From: Vibrio ouci
GTDB lineage: Bacteria > Pseudomonadota > Gammaproteobacteria > Enterobacterales > Vibrionaceae
Reading direction: 5' to 3'
Assembly: GCF_004551525.1 (NCBI RefSeq)
Contig: NZ_SATR01000001.1
Coordinates: 1-64,000, forward strand
Length of the DNA stretch: 64,000 nucleotides
Positions 53,510-62,859 of this stretch are shown one piece after another. The translations under genes and the position numbers were made by a program. Within the stretch, counting starts at the first letter, position 1. Each line of letters begins with the position of its first letter. The notes under the pieces were generated by a model that saw nothing but the letters and a program-made list of their open reading frames with translations, ran no database searches and was not told the origin of the DNA.

Positions 53510-54863
53510 AAACTAATCCATCCAATTCCAGTAATACGGTTATCTCAGTGCCAAATCCGGGCTCGCTTTCAATTTCGAAATCGCCGCCGATAAACTCGAC
53601 CCTTTCACGCATGTTCCTAAGGCCAATGCCTTGCTTTCTCAGTGTAGAGTTCACATCGAAACCGACACCATCGTCACGAATAATAAGCTGTAGCATGTTG
53701 CCCATTTGCTGCAAGATCACACTGACCTTCTTTGCGCTGGCGTGCTTTTCGATATTGGTTAGTGATTCTTGTGCCACACGGTAGAGCGTTGTCGCTACCT
53801 CTGATTGTAACTTACCGGGCTGAGTTGATAAGGACGCTTCAATCGACATGCCAGAGTGTGCTTTAAAGTCTAGCAACAAACTGTTCATTGCCGCTTCAAG
53901 GCCGATATCGTCAAGAGCGCTTGGCCTTAAGTTATGAGAAATGTGTCTGACCTCGTTAATTGCGGTCATCAGTGAGTTCTGCGATTGTGCGATGTGCTGT
54001 TGCAGCGGCGCATCATCAATCTTACTTGCCAGTAGCTCTAGGTGACATTTACTCGAAACCAAGAGCTGATTAATGCCATCGTGAAGCTCTCGCGCTAGGT
54101 GTTTTTTCTCGTCCTCTTGGAACATCACTGTTTTGTGGGCCAACTCTTTTAAACTGCGATCGGCTAAGCGATGTTCATGTAAGTTTACCGCTAGGGTAAT
54201 CACGACGATGACACCCACCGTCACAAGCATAATCACGATCACTGAGAAGAAAGTCGTCTCTATGTTTTTGTTTACTTCAGACTTAAGATTGGCAACTTCG
54301 TAGGCGATATCTTCGATATACAAACCCGTACCAATCATCCAGTCCCATTTGTCTAGCCATGCCGCGTAGCTGAGCTTGGTGACATTCTCTCCTGTTGAGG
54401 GTTTTTGCCACAAGTATTGATGAAACCCACCACCGTTCTGCGCTTGAGCAAGTAATGCTTCAATAAGATGGTCGCCATTTTCATCTTGAATGTGCAATAA
54501 GTTCTGCCCGATGAGATCAGGCATGATTGGGTGAACCAAATTGGTCCCTTGTTCATCATAAGCAAAGAAGTAACCATCCTTGTCCTTGCCATAGCGAAGC
54601 TTGGATAAGATCTCTCGAACCTGCTGCTTGGCGATATCTTCCGGCATATCGGGATCATTGTAGATATGAGAAATGGCATCAAAGGCAAGGTCGACGTGAT
54701 CTTTTAGGGCCGTTTCTTTCGAGCGGACTAAGCCATCTTCAAAAATTTGAATCTCTTTCTCACCAAGCGTTTTAGCCTGATGAATCGAGATCCAACTAGT
54801 TAAAGCGGTGACGAGCAATAATGGCAATAAACTGAGTAAGATCAGTTTGGCTTGTAGAGGCAT
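53502..54863 (-). CDS. Cache-domain sensor histidine kinase (NarX/DegS-like HisKA_3)
   Basis: 453 residues. Membrane segment ~8-25, periplasmic single-Cache domain ~28-200 (DKDGYFFAYDEQGTNLVHP, GTGLYIEDI), second membrane segment ~205-225, then HisKA_3 with phosphoacceptor H261 (LARELHDGINQLLVSS) and an HATPase ending GIGLRNMRERVEFIGG. Cache domains bind small organic acids. Lying directly downstream of a TRAP transporter, it may sense the same substrate. Confidence 0.92.
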   Translation of the reverse strand: MPLQAKLILLSLLPLLLVTALTSWISIHQAKTLGEKEIQIFEDGLVRSKETALKDHVDLAFDAISHIYNDPDMPEDIAKQQVREILSKLRYGKDKDGYFFAYDEQGTNLVHPIMPDLIGQNLLHIQDENGDHLIEALLAQAQNGGGFHQYLWQKPSTGENVTKLSYAAWLDKWDWMIGTGLYIEDIAYEVANLKSEVNKNIETTFFSVIVIMLVTVGVIVVITLAVNLHEHRLADRSLKELAHKTVMFQEDEKKHLARELHDGINQLLVSSKCHLELLASKIDDAPLQQHIAQSQNSLMTAINEVRHISHNLRPSALDDIGLEAAMNSLLLDFKAHSGMSIEASLSTQPGKLQSEVATTLYRVAQESLTNIEKHASAKKVSVILQQMGNMLQLIIRDDGVGFDVNSTLRKQGIGLRNMRERVEFIGGDFEIESEPGFGTEITVLLELDGLVYG

Positions 54864-54882
54864 TCCTTTTCCTCAGATAACA

Positions 54883-54916
54883 ACAAGGCTGCTTCCCTTC
54901 ATGGCAAGCAGCCTCA
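54883..54916 (-). terminator. Hairpin between dctM and the kinase gene
   Basis: AGGCTGCTT / AAGCAGCCT, a perfect 9-bp stem with an 11-base loop, with only an interrupted T-run on the minus strand. It may partly terminate or stabilise the TRAP mRNA, lowering kinase expression relative to the transporter. Confidence 0.55.
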
Positions 54917-54953
54917 CTTTATCAGTTGTTACCTAATTAGCGTAACTTTTCGA

Positions 54954-56237
54954 TCACATTCCATAAAATTCTGGGAAGACTAATAAACTGGCCAAGACGA
55001 GAATCTGGATTGCGATAAATGGCATTACCCCACGATAGATATCACGCGTTGTTACGCCTTTAGGAGCAACACCCTTCAAGTAGAACAAGCTAAAGCCAAA
55101 CGGTGGTGTGAGGAACGAAGTCTGCAAGTTCATCGCAATCAGGATCGCGAACCAAGTCATATTGATTCCCATCAGCTCAGCGACTGGCGCAATGATAGGC
55201 ACAATAATGAAACAGATTTCTACGAAGTCGATGAAGAAGCCAAGGATAAGGATGAGCAGCATGGTGATGATGAGGAAGCCCCATTTCTCGCCCGGGATTT
55301 GCAGCATCCACTCTTCAACAAGGTAGTCACCACCTGTATAGGTAAAGGCCATCGAAAAGGCGGTTGCACCTAATAGGATTGCAAATACCATTGCGGTCAC
55401 TTTTACCGTCTCTTTAGACGCAGCGTAAACCATTGACCAGCTAAACTGACGGTACAATACCGCAAGGACGATCGCGCCGGCACCACCAAGCGCTGCTGAT
55501 TCCGTTGGTGTCGCAACACCTGCGAAAATAGAACCTAAAACGACAACAATCAGTGCTAGTGGTGGAACTACCGCTTTCAGCGCCGCAATGACTTCATCTT
55601 TACGGCTAATGTCACCATCACTTGGGATTGGCTGAGCCGCTTCTGGGTTAAGCTTGGCATAAATCAGAATATAGATAACGTAAGCGCCAACAAGGACAAG
55701 GCCCGGCCAAACCGCAGCTTGGAACAGGTCACCAACCGGCACACCAAGCACATCACCAAGTAGGATAAGCACAATCGAAGGTGGGATGATTTGCCCTAGT
55801 GTGCCCGACGCACAGATAGTGCCGCAGGCAAGGCCTTTATCGTAGTTGTACTTGAGCATTACCGGTAGCGAGATAAGACCCATTGCCACCACAGAAGCAC
55901 CAACAACACCAGTCGACGCTGCCAGTAAGGCACCAACCAGTACGGTAGAAATCGCGATACCACCGCGTACTCCACCAAACAGTTTCCCCATCGATTCGAG
56001 CAATTGCTCCGCAAGGCGCGTCTTTTGCAGGACAAGCCCCATGAAGACAAATAGAGGTACAGCCATTAAAACTGTATTTTCCATGATGGACTGGATTCGA
56101 TATGGCATGAAAGCAAACATGTCCATACCTTCTGCCCACACACCGAAGATGAGCGCAATACCACCAAAGGTAAACGCAACAGGGAAGCCAAGTAGCAAAG
56201 CAAACAAGGCAACAAAAAACATTACAATACCGACCAT
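54954..56237 (-). CDS. dctM: TRAP transporter large permease (DctM)
   Basis: 427 residues, about twelve membrane segments. DctM signatures are GFPVAFTFGGIALIFG (~17-32), GVVGASVVAMGLISLPVML (~111-130), CASGTLGQIIPPSIVLILLGDVLGVPVG (~145, read in part) and PTESAALG (~250). It is the sodium-driven permease subunit of a TRAP uptake system. It follows dctQ with a 10-bp gap. Confidence 0.95.
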   Translation of the reverse strand: MVGIVMFFVALFALLLGFPVAFTFGGIALIFGVWAEGMDMFAFMPYRIQSIMENTVLMAVPLFVFMGLVLQKTRLAEQLLESMGKLFGGVRGGIAISTVLVGALLAASTGVVGASVVAMGLISLPVMLKYNYDKGLACGTICASGTLGQIIPPSIVLILLGDVLGVPVGDLFQAAVWPGLVLVGAYVIYILIYAKLNPEAAQPIPSDGDISRKDEVIAALKAVVPPLALIVVVLGSIFAGVATPTESAALGGAGAIVLAVLYRQFSWSMVYAASKETVKVTAMVFAILLGATAFSMAFTYTGGDYLVEEWMLQIPGEKWGFLIITMLLILILGFFIDFVEICFIIVPIIAPVAELMGINMTWFAILIAMNLQTSFLTPPFGFSLFYLKGVAPKGVTTRDIYRGVMPFIAIQILVLASLLVFPEFYGM

Positions 56238-56247
56238 TGTTGTCTCC

Positions 56248-56781
56248 TTACTTTTGTTCTTGAGCGTGAATGAGGTGCGGGTTAAAAATCTTGTTTAATG
56301 AATGCAGCAGCAAACCAACACCACTGATGGCCATAAACAAAAATGAAAGCGGGATCATCGCTTTAATGACCCAACGGTAGGGTAAGCCACCTGGATCGCC
56401 TGATGTCTCTCCTAATGCGTAACTCTCTTTCGCGAAGTCGACACCGTAGTACGCCACCAGCAAACAGAAAGGGAGCAAGAAGAACAGCGTGCCGAGTAAA
56501 TCAATAATGGATTGCGCCTTATGAGATAAGCGCTCATAGAAAAGGTCGACCCTCACATGTCCCCCCGCTTTAATCGCATAAGGAACACCGAGTAGGAATA
56601 CCGCTGAGAATAAATGCCACTCCATCTCTTGGAACGCAATGGAGACATCGTTAAAGACATATCGCATCACCACGTCATACACGACATTCGCGAGCAATAA
56701 GATAAACAGTATGCTTGAAAGCCATCCTAAGAAATCACCAAAGCGATTAAATAGGCGCTCTACATAAATTAGGCTTCTCAT
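56248..56781 (-). CDS. dctQ: TRAP transporter small permease (DctQ)
   Basis: 177 residues with four membrane segments (~18-38, 58-76, 100-120, 140-160) and the family's YVFNDVSIAFQEMEWHLF segment (~43-60). It joins DctM to form the membrane part of the transporter. The gene lies between dctP and dctM; a strong hairpin separates it from dctP. Confidence 0.92.
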   Translation of the reverse strand: MRSLIYVERLFNRFGDFLGWLSSILFILLLANVVYDVVMRYVFNDVSIAFQEMEWHLFSAVFLLGVPYAIKAGGHVRVDLFYERLSHKAQSIIDLLGTLFFLLPFCLLVAYYGVDFAKESYALGETSGDPGGLPYRWVIKAMIPLSFLFMAISGVGLLLHSLNKIFNPHLIHAQEQK

Positions 56782-56862
56782 TCCCTACTCCATGGAATTT
56801 TGAAATAGCGTCACTTTCAATTGTGACGACAAGTTATTTAAATAGGTTTCTTGGGCTTTGAT

Positions 56863-56889
56863 AGGGTAAGTGACCATGTCACCTACCCT
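56863..56889 (-). repeat. Strong hairpin between dctP and dctQ
   Basis: AGGGTAAGTGAC-CAT-GTCACCTACCCT: two 12-base arms, complementary at 11 of 12 positions (one G-U or A-C), with a 3-base loop. There is no T-run. Hairpins at this place in binding-protein operons usually protect the upstream mRNA so more binding protein than permease is made. Confidence 0.7.
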
Positions 56890-56904
56890 AGTAGGTTGTG
56901 ATAT

Positions 56905-57993
56905 TTATTGAGCTTGGCTATTTAGGTACGCTCGGTGCGAAATATCCGTCCATGAACGTACTTGCTTCAAGTAATCCGCTTGAGATTTTTGGATCTCTTT
57001 CGCTAGATCATCTTTTTCAGCGTGCTTAGCAAGTAGGCGGTCATTCGCTTCACGTAGAGCGCCCATAACTTCTGGTGGGAAATCTTTAACTTGTACATCT
57101 GGGTATTCAGATTTGATAGAAACCCAGTTTTTACCACTTTCGTGAGTCGCTTGAGTGTACATATCGTAAGCCGCTGTACGCATTGCTACACGTAAGATTT
57201 CACGTAGATCTTCTGGTAGACGCTCGTAAGTGCGTTTGTTCACCAGGAATTGAAGCTCTGAACCTGGCTCATGCCAACCTGTGTAGTAGTAAGGTGCAAT
57301 TTTGTGGAAGCCCATACGCAGGTCAAGTGAAGGACCAACCCACTCTAGGGCATCAATCGTACGACGCTCTAGTGACGTGTAAAGTTCACCCGGTGCAATG
57401 TTTGTTGGCTTAGCACCTAGTTCCGCTAGGATTTCACCTGCGAAGCCAGGAATACGCATTTTCAGACCTTGTAGATCTTCTACTGAATTGATCTCTTTTT
57501 GGAACCAACCACCCATCTGAATATCTGTGTTACCACCTGGGAATGACAGTAGGTTATGCGGAGAGTAAGCCTGCTCCATTAGCTCCATACCACCACCATG
57601 GTAGAACCATGCATACTGCTCAGCAGGTGTCATGCCGAAAGGCATAGAAGTAAAGTAAAGCGTGTTTGGTACTTTGCCTTTCCAGTAGTACGAGCCAGAG
57701 TGGCCAAGGTCGTACTGACCAGATTTAACCATATCGAAAATACCTAGAGGTGCTTTATGCTTGTTTGCAGAGTCGATACGGATTTGCAGACGACCATTCG
57801 ACATTTTTTCAGCCATTGCCGCCATATTCTTAGTCGCGTCACCAAATACTGGGAAGTTCGGTCCCCAAGTTTCAGCCAGTTTCAAGCGATAAACTTTTTC
57901 AGCAGCACTTACTGATGTCGCCATAACAGCAAGTGCTGCTGCCATAGCGGTGCCTTTTAATACTCGTTTTAGAGATTGTTTAATAAGACTCAT
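56905..57993 (-). CDS. dctP: TRAP solute-binding protein, TakP-like (2-oxo acid/lactate group)
   Basis: 362 residues from the ATG at 57993 (a GTG two codons earlier is possible; AAAGGAC lies upstream). Signal peptide 1-29 (ending ATSVSA). Binding-protein signatures are LKMRIPGFAGEILAELGA (~165), RTIDALEWVGPSLDLRMGF (~207) and YYYTGWHEPGSEL (~233). The EWVGP...GWHEPG pattern is that of TakP-type proteins, which bind 2-oxo acids or lactate rather than C4-dicarboxylates. It delivers solute to DctQM across the periplasm. Confidence 0.88.
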   Translation of the reverse strand: MSLIKQSLKRVLKGTAMAAALAVMATSVSAAEKVYRLKLAETWGPNFPVFGDATKNMAAMAEKMSNGRLQIRIDSANKHKAPLGIFDMVKSGQYDLGHSGSYYWKGKVPNTLYFTSMPFGMTPAEQYAWFYHGGGMELMEQAYSPHNLLSFPGGNTDIQMGGWFQKEINSVEDLQGLKMRIPGFAGEILAELGAKPTNIAPGELYTSLERRTIDALEWVGPSLDLRMGFHKIAPYYYTGWHEPGSELQFLVNKRTYERLPEDLREILRVAMRTAAYDMYTQATHESGKNWVSIKSEYPDVQVKDFPPEVMGALREANDRLLAKHAEKDDLAKEIQKSQADYLKQVRSWTDISHRAYLNSQAQ

Positions 57994-57999
57994 GTTCAC

Positions 58000-58310
58000 G
58001 TCCTTTGTTTAACGATCATACCTTTCTAGGTACCTTTTGTTTCACCTATAGAGTGAGTTATCTATCAGCAACATAAAATCAGCGTGAACACGGATAATAT
58101 TTAACAGGTTTCCTTCAAGTTAGACTAAAGCACTACGTACATATACGTACTACAACGATCATATTAATAAAAATTAAACGTTAAAACAGTTAGTTAATAT
58201 TAGAACCTACAAGTACTGTCATGCATGAAATACGTAGTGGAAGTAATTTGGGTTTAATTGGGTAAATAATGAGATGTGTGACAAAGATAGAATTTTTAAA
58301 TATCAGGAAT
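58000..58310 (-). promoter_or_regulatory. Upstream region of dctP with TACGTAC repeats
   Basis: No gene here. TACGTAC occurs twice with a 10-bp period (58134-58140 and 58144-58150), and TACGTA again at 58231-58236. NarL-family regulators bind TAC-containing heptamers, so these are candidate sites for the response regulator encoded in the same locus. Confidence 0.45.
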
Positions 58311-58337
58311 GAAAAAGCCCCGACAATGTCGAGGCTC
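58311..58337 (-). terminator. Terminator of the small basic protein gene
   Basis: On the minus strand AGCCTCGAC-ATT-GTCGGGGCTTTTTC: a 9-bp stem with one wobble and a T-run. Confidence 0.8.
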
Positions 58338-58385
58338 TCAAGCATGTATTCTCTGCAATGATTGCTAGAGATAGGCTATTGGCAA

Positions 58386-58760
58386 TTAAACGGCTTTGTA
58401 GATAACTTTGTTGCCAGCTAGCTGCTCTTTCACTACTAGGTTTTCTTCTAGAAGTTTTTTAAGAGCGCCTGTTGCCCAAGATGCTGCTTTTGCATCTTCT
58501 TGACCAGCCGCTAGGCCGATACCTTTAGGGTTGATACCTTCAGCGTTGCCAACAACGATGTCTAGTACTTGTTGCTGCTTTGGAGTAAGCGCAACGTCAG
58601 TTGTTTTAGCCGCAGCTACAACTTTCTCCGCAGCTGGTTTTGCAGCTACTTTTTTCTCAACTTCTGGCTTAGCTTTCTTTGTTGCTTCTACTGTTGCAAC
58701 TGTCGCCTTAATGCGCTTTTGCAGTTTCAGCTGCACTTTACGCTTATGAGCAAGTCTCAT
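58386..58760 (-). CDS. Small Lys/Ala-rich protein with MarR/winged-helix-like C-terminus
   Basis: GGAG about nine bases before the ATG at 58760 favours 124 residues starting MRLAHKRKVQLKLQ over a start five codons upstream. The N-terminal half is Lys/Ala-rich and probably disordered, histone-H1-like. The C-terminal ~60 residues (LTPKQQQVLDIVVGNAEGINPKGIG) look like a compact winged helix, as in small Vibrio DNA-binding proteins. The likely role is non-specific DNA or RNA binding, but this is inference. Confidence 0.7.
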   Translation of the reverse strand: MRLAHKRKVQLKLQKRIKATVATVEATKKAKPEVEKKVAAKPAAEKVVAAAKTTDVALTPKQQQVLDIVVGNAEGINPKGIGLAAGQEDAKAASWATGALKKLLEENLVVKEQLAGNKVIYKAV

Positions 58761-58981
58761 CGAGTATTTCTCCATTTCACTGCATACGGAGCAGTGGTGA
58801 AAATTTGAAGCGCGATTTATACCAAAATTTTGTTCACATTTACAGGGTATGAGGGGCTTTATGGCACAAAAATACGCGATATGACGACATGAGACTACAA
58901 TTTAATCAATAGTATTGGCAATAAGACGTAAACCACTGATTATATAAACAGATGTGTTTTGTTGTTTAGAGTAGAGCCAAA

Positions 58982-59650
58982 ATGGAAACCGTACACCTCA
59001 CCAACCAACCGTTCATTTTCTCTGCAATTACTCTTAAATGGTTAGGAGGATTGTTGGCTATCGGCTGCCTAATTTTGCTGCTCTATGCGCCTGGATATGA
59101 GCAAGCGGTATTGAGTATTGTCGCGATTATCACTTTGGGCGGTTTTGGCTATTTACTGATCCTCAAGAGTACCGTTCGTTTCACCCTCACCGCCAGTCAC
59201 TTTCAGCAGCACCTATTCAAAGGCGGCTGGGTCGTGAAATGGAATAACATTAGCAAGGTTGGCATCTGCACCTACGAAAATGAGGGCTGGCATCAACCTT
59301 TACCTTGGATAGGGATTAAGCTGAAGCACTATTCCCCGTATCTAAATAGTATCTGCCCTAGAATCGCCACCGAAATTTTATTGAGCCAACGTGCCCTACT
59401 CTATCTTGGGGCAAAGCAAAACAAGCAAGGAGATACCTTTGAGGATATTGTCTTAGACTCAACGATTTACAAAAATGCGCAAGGTGAAGAGTTTAAAGGC
59501 TTACAAGCCATGCTAGCGAATCGCATGAAGTACCAGCGAAGCTATTATGATTACGATATTTTTATCTCTGCGCATGATCTCGATAGAGCACCTGAAGAGT
59601 TTGTCGGATTGGTGCGTCGCTATCTCGCTGCCGCCGAACCAGATGAATAA
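58982..59650 (+). CDS. DUF2982-like membrane protein
   Basis: 222 residues. Two membrane segments at ~17-35 and ~42-60, then a cytoplasmic domain with RFTLTASHFQQHLFKGGWVVKW and a C-terminal DYDIFISAHDLDRAPEEFV block, which I associate with DUF2982, a family common in Vibrio and relatives. Function unknown. Single gene; a weak GC hairpin lies just after the stop. Confidence 0.75.
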   Translation: METVHLTNQPFIFSAITLKWLGGLLAIGCLILLLYAPGYEQAVLSIVAIITLGGFGYLLILKSTVRFTLTASHFQQHLFKGGWVVKWNNISKVGICTYENEGWHQPLPWIGIKLKHYSPYLNSICPRIATEILLSQRALLYLGAKQNKQGDTFEDIVLDSTIYKNAQGEEFKGLQAMLANRMKYQRSYYDYDIFISAHDLDRAPEEFVGLVRRYLAAAEPDE

Positions 59651-59696
59651 AAAAAGGCCGCGTATAGCGACCTCTAATTATTCTATTCTCAACGAT

Positions 59697-60353
59697 TTAG
59701 TAAAGTGGCATTTCATCAGCAACAAATGGGTTTGATGCTCTTTCACGACCAAATGTCGACTCAGGCCCATGTCCTGGTACAAAGCGAACATCATTACCTA
59801 ACGGCCATAACTTAGTTTTGATTGAACTAATCAGTGTATCGAAATCCCCTTTCGGGAAGTCAGTACGACCCACTGAGCCGTTGAACAACACATCACCCAC
59901 GAAGGCAAGTTTCGCTTCATCACTAAACAATACGACATGACCCGGTGTATGACCCGGTGTATGGATCACGTCCATTACCTGATTGCCAAAGGTGATCTTG
60001 TCGCCTTCATTTAGCCACTGGTCTGGTTCAAATGCTTCGGTCAATGGAAAACCAAACATCTGACTTTGGCCTTCTAGACCTTGAAGCCAAAAGTTATCAT
60101 CTTTGTGCGGACCAACAATACGTGGGCCGTCCAGTTCGCGAGCCAGCGGCTCTGTGCCACCAACGTGATCCAAATGTCCATGCGTTAGTACAAGGTTAAC
60201 TACTTTTACCCCTAGCTCTTTAATAAGAGCCGCGAGTTGTTTTACATCACCACCCGGATCGACAACAACACCTTCCATTGTTTCGTCACACCAAACAATA
60301 GAGCAGTTTTGAGAAAACGACGTCACAGGGACAACTTGATACTTAAGGGACAT
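59697..60353 (-). CDS. MBL-fold hydrolase, glyoxalase-II-like (YcbL type)
   Basis: 218 residues. Metallo-beta-lactamase motif THGHLDH (57-63) with H58, H60, D62, H63, followed by H-containing TPGHTPGHVV (~130) and the terminal VPGHGPES (~193). The size and the gene neighbour order (with mepK and ldtD) match E. coli YcbL, which has weak glyoxalase II activity (family knowledge). Two metal ions are expected. Confidence 0.92.
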   Translation of the reverse strand: MSLKYQVVPVTSFSQNCSIVWCDETMEGVVVDPGGDVKQLAALIKELGVKVVNLVLTHGHLDHVGGTEPLARELDGPRIVGPHKDDNFWLQGLEGQSQMFGFPLTEAFEPDQWLNEGDKITFGNQVMDVIHTPGHTPGHVVLFSDEAKLAFVGDVLFNGSVGRTDFPKGDFDTLISSIKTKLWPLGNDVRFVPGHGPESTFGRERASNPFVADEMPLY

Positions 60354-60442
60354 AAACTAACCTTGATAACAATCCAAACTGGCTGAACTATGACACTTGC
60401 TCGCCACTTTGACAACTCTCATTACGGGTCTCAATTTGGCAA

Positions 60443-60985
60443 TTATGCCCAATAGCGAACAGGTCCAGTATCAATATGAATAAAGTTGCTGCCCGGATAA
60501 TAGCCAACACCACCAAACTTTAGCTCTCGAGCGATATCACGTACTTGCTTTAGATTTACCCCATCTAAGCGAAAATCGATCGCTTGACCTAACATGTGGT
60601 AACTCTTTTTCGCTACACCGCTCGACTTATTACGTAACGCTTGGTTAGTCGCTGGGGAGCGGTAACCAGAGATGATTTGTACTTCGGCTTCAACAGCCAG
60701 TTCTTTCTGAATATCGCTAATATGATCAAACAGGCGCTTGTCCATTGTATGCACTTCATTGCGGCGAAAATCGCGACAAAGGTGATTCAAACGTCCTAGC
60801 TCTCTGACTACATAATCATGACCATCGAAATAACGCGTTTCTAATGCTTCTCGTGTATGGAGGTTAGTTAAGGCGAGGCTGCGCGGTTGATCTGGATACG
60901 ACGCAAGTGCAATGCTTGGCGTACAAGCTGCAACTGCCAAACCACTTCCGGCCAGCTTTATAAACTCTCGTCGGGATAATGCCAC
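60443..60985 (-). CDS. mepK: Murein DD-endopeptidase MepK (YcbK, DUF882) with Tat signal
   Basis: 180 residues. Twin-arginine signal SRREFIKLAGSG (4-15). The zinc-peptidase domain has H130 and D137 in SYHMLGQAID and H170 in FIHIDTG, as in MepK. It cuts peptidoglycan cross-links, chiefly 3-3 links in E. coli. A neighbouring L,D-transpeptidase makes the same 3-3 links, so the pair would form and cleave them. Confidence 0.92.
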   Translation of the reverse strand: MALSRREFIKLAGSGLAVAACTPSIALASYPDQPRSLALTNLHTREALETRYFDGHDYVVRELGRLNHLCRDFRRNEVHTMDKRLFDHISDIQKELAVEAEVQIISGYRSPATNQALRNKSSGVAKKSYHMLGQAIDFRLDGVNLKQVRDIARELKFGGVGYYPGSNFIHIDTGPVRYWA

Positions 60986-61200
60986 GATAAAATACCTTCA
61001 CAAATAAGTTCTAGAAATGTGTCAAACGGCGACACTACATAACTCTTTCATGAAGTTCAAATGCATAAACTATGCACAAAATGACATCAAGCCAACAATA
61101 AGAAGCTTACTTATTGAACAGGCTAATAAAAAAGTGATTGAGGAAAAATTGTAAAAAAATGCCAATCAATGAAAAGCATCGATTGGCATCTATTTAAACA

Positions 61201-62754
61201 TTAACCTTGTGGGTACACTGGCTTGTCTAGGCGGTAAATATCTTCCCTATAGTGGACACTTCCTTCCTCATACCATGCCGTTTGATAAATGATATGCACA
61301 GGCACGCGACTTTTTAGTGGAATGGATTGATTCGAGCTCGGTGGCTCATTCAGCTTCGCGCTGCGAGAAACGCCTTGGGCTTCAATCAATCGCTCGGCAA
61401 AGACATCCGCATTTTCAACTCGAATACAACCCGAGCTAAAAGCACGCTGTTGGCGGCTGAAGAGGCCTTTACTTGGTGTGTCGTGAAGGAAGATTGCTCT
61501 TCTATTCGGTGTATTGAATTTGTATAAACCAAGAGCATTGCTATTGCCTGACTCTTGAGTCATTCGATATGGAAACGAGCTAGGGTTAAGGTTGTCCCAA
61601 TCGATAGAGTCAGGATCGATAATCTCGCTTGAGCCCCATTTCGGAATAATCTTGATATCCTGCTTTGCTAGGTAAGCTCGGTCCTTCTGTATTTTAGGAA
61701 TAATATCTTCGACCATGATCTTCCACGGGACATTCCAGGTTGGATTTAAGATCAACGAATCCAATCTGATCTGCATTAACGGCGTTGGGCGCTCAATCTT
61801 TCCGACCACCACTTTTGACTCAAACACCTCTTCCCCAGACGACCAATAAGTCATTTCAAAGCTTGGTACGTTAACAACAATGATCGTGTCGCGCTGAGAA
61901 GGCCAATAGCGTACTCTTTCGGCATTAATCGCCAGTGTGCTCAGTCGTTTTTCGATAGGCAGGTTAATCCACTTGATAGTATCAGGGCCAATAACACCGT
62001 CAGGTTTCAAACCGTGTAAGTTTTGGAATTGCTTAACAGCCACTTCTAGCGTTTGGTCAAACCAACCAATGTCTTTCCTAACATCAATAAGATCAACATC
62101 AACAATAGATAAACGCTGAATCAACACATCTCTATTTTCTAATCGATCCCCTACTCGTTTGATTCCGACTTGGCGGTAAGGTGGCGTGTTCAGCTTGTCA
62201 AACTTTATGATGTGCAGATAAGTATCAACTAGGTATTGGTACTCTTTGGAGTCTGGCGTGTAACGCTCAATCAATTCCGCCAATTGCTGTTGAGAGATGC
62301 CTCTTTTAAGGGCAATTTGAGCACTTTTAGGAGGGAGTGGTAAAGGATCTGATAGGTTTTGTTCAAAGAACCAATATTTACCATCGGTTTTAGCGGACTC
62401 GGCATAGCTTAGATATAGCAGTAAAGTGTCTGTCGCTAAAACATCATACTCATGCCAGCGATTACTTTTACGATAAAACTGTAGGTAACTTAGTTGACGA
62501 GAAAATAGTGGGCTAAAGCCAGCATGATCGATGACTTCTAATTGAAACTCAAGCTTGCTGCCCTGTTGTAAATCAAACCAAACCATTTGGTTGTCGTTTT
62601 CACGGTAAACTTCTTCTACCGCTTGCGGGTATTGCAATAGGCCATATAGCGGGCTATCAGATGGTAGCCAGCCAATTTGGTTAAAATACTGTGCGCCGTA
62701 AACTGCTGGTGTGAACAGACTCAACACCAGTAGTTTGCAAATCCATTTTGCCAT
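61201..62754 (-). CDS. ldtD: L,D-transpeptidase LdtD/YcbB-like
   Basis: 517 residues, shorter than E. coli LdtD (615) mainly at the N-terminus. Signal peptide 1-20 (ending AVYG). Peptidoglycan-binding domain ~225-290 (LEVAVKQFQNLHGLKPDGVIG), then a YkuD catalytic domain with His in IFLHDTP and Cys443 in SSGCIRVENA. It makes 3-3 cross-links in the periplasm. It lies 215 bp before mepK on the same strand. Confidence 0.93.
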   Translation of the reverse strand: MAKWICKLLVLSLFTPAVYGAQYFNQIGWLPSDSPLYGLLQYPQAVEEVYRENDNQMVWFDLQQGSKLEFQLEVIDHAGFSPLFSRQLSYLQFYRKSNRWHEYDVLATDTLLLYLSYAESAKTDGKYWFFEQNLSDPLPLPPKSAQIALKRGISQQQLAELIERYTPDSKEYQYLVDTYLHIIKFDKLNTPPYRQVGIKRVGDRLENRDVLIQRLSIVDVDLIDVRKDIGWFDQTLEVAVKQFQNLHGLKPDGVIGPDTIKWINLPIEKRLSTLAINAERVRYWPSQRDTIIVVNVPSFEMTYWSSGEEVFESKVVVGKIERPTPLMQIRLDSLILNPTWNVPWKIMVEDIIPKIQKDRAYLAKQDIKIIPKWGSSEIIDPDSIDWDNLNPSSFPYRMTQESGNSNALGLYKFNTPNRRAIFLHDTPSKGLFSRQQRAFSSGCIRVENADVFAERLIEAQGVSRSAKLNEPPSSNQSIPLKSRVPVHIIYQTAWYEEGSVHYREDIYRLDKPVYPQG

Positions 62755-62859
62755 TCGAGATCCCTCTAACTCCTTGAACTTTTAGTATGGCAGAGTTAAA
62801 GATAAACAGAACGGCTTGTTTGTGAGAATTACGTTAGTAAAGTGTAAGACGCCCTACAC

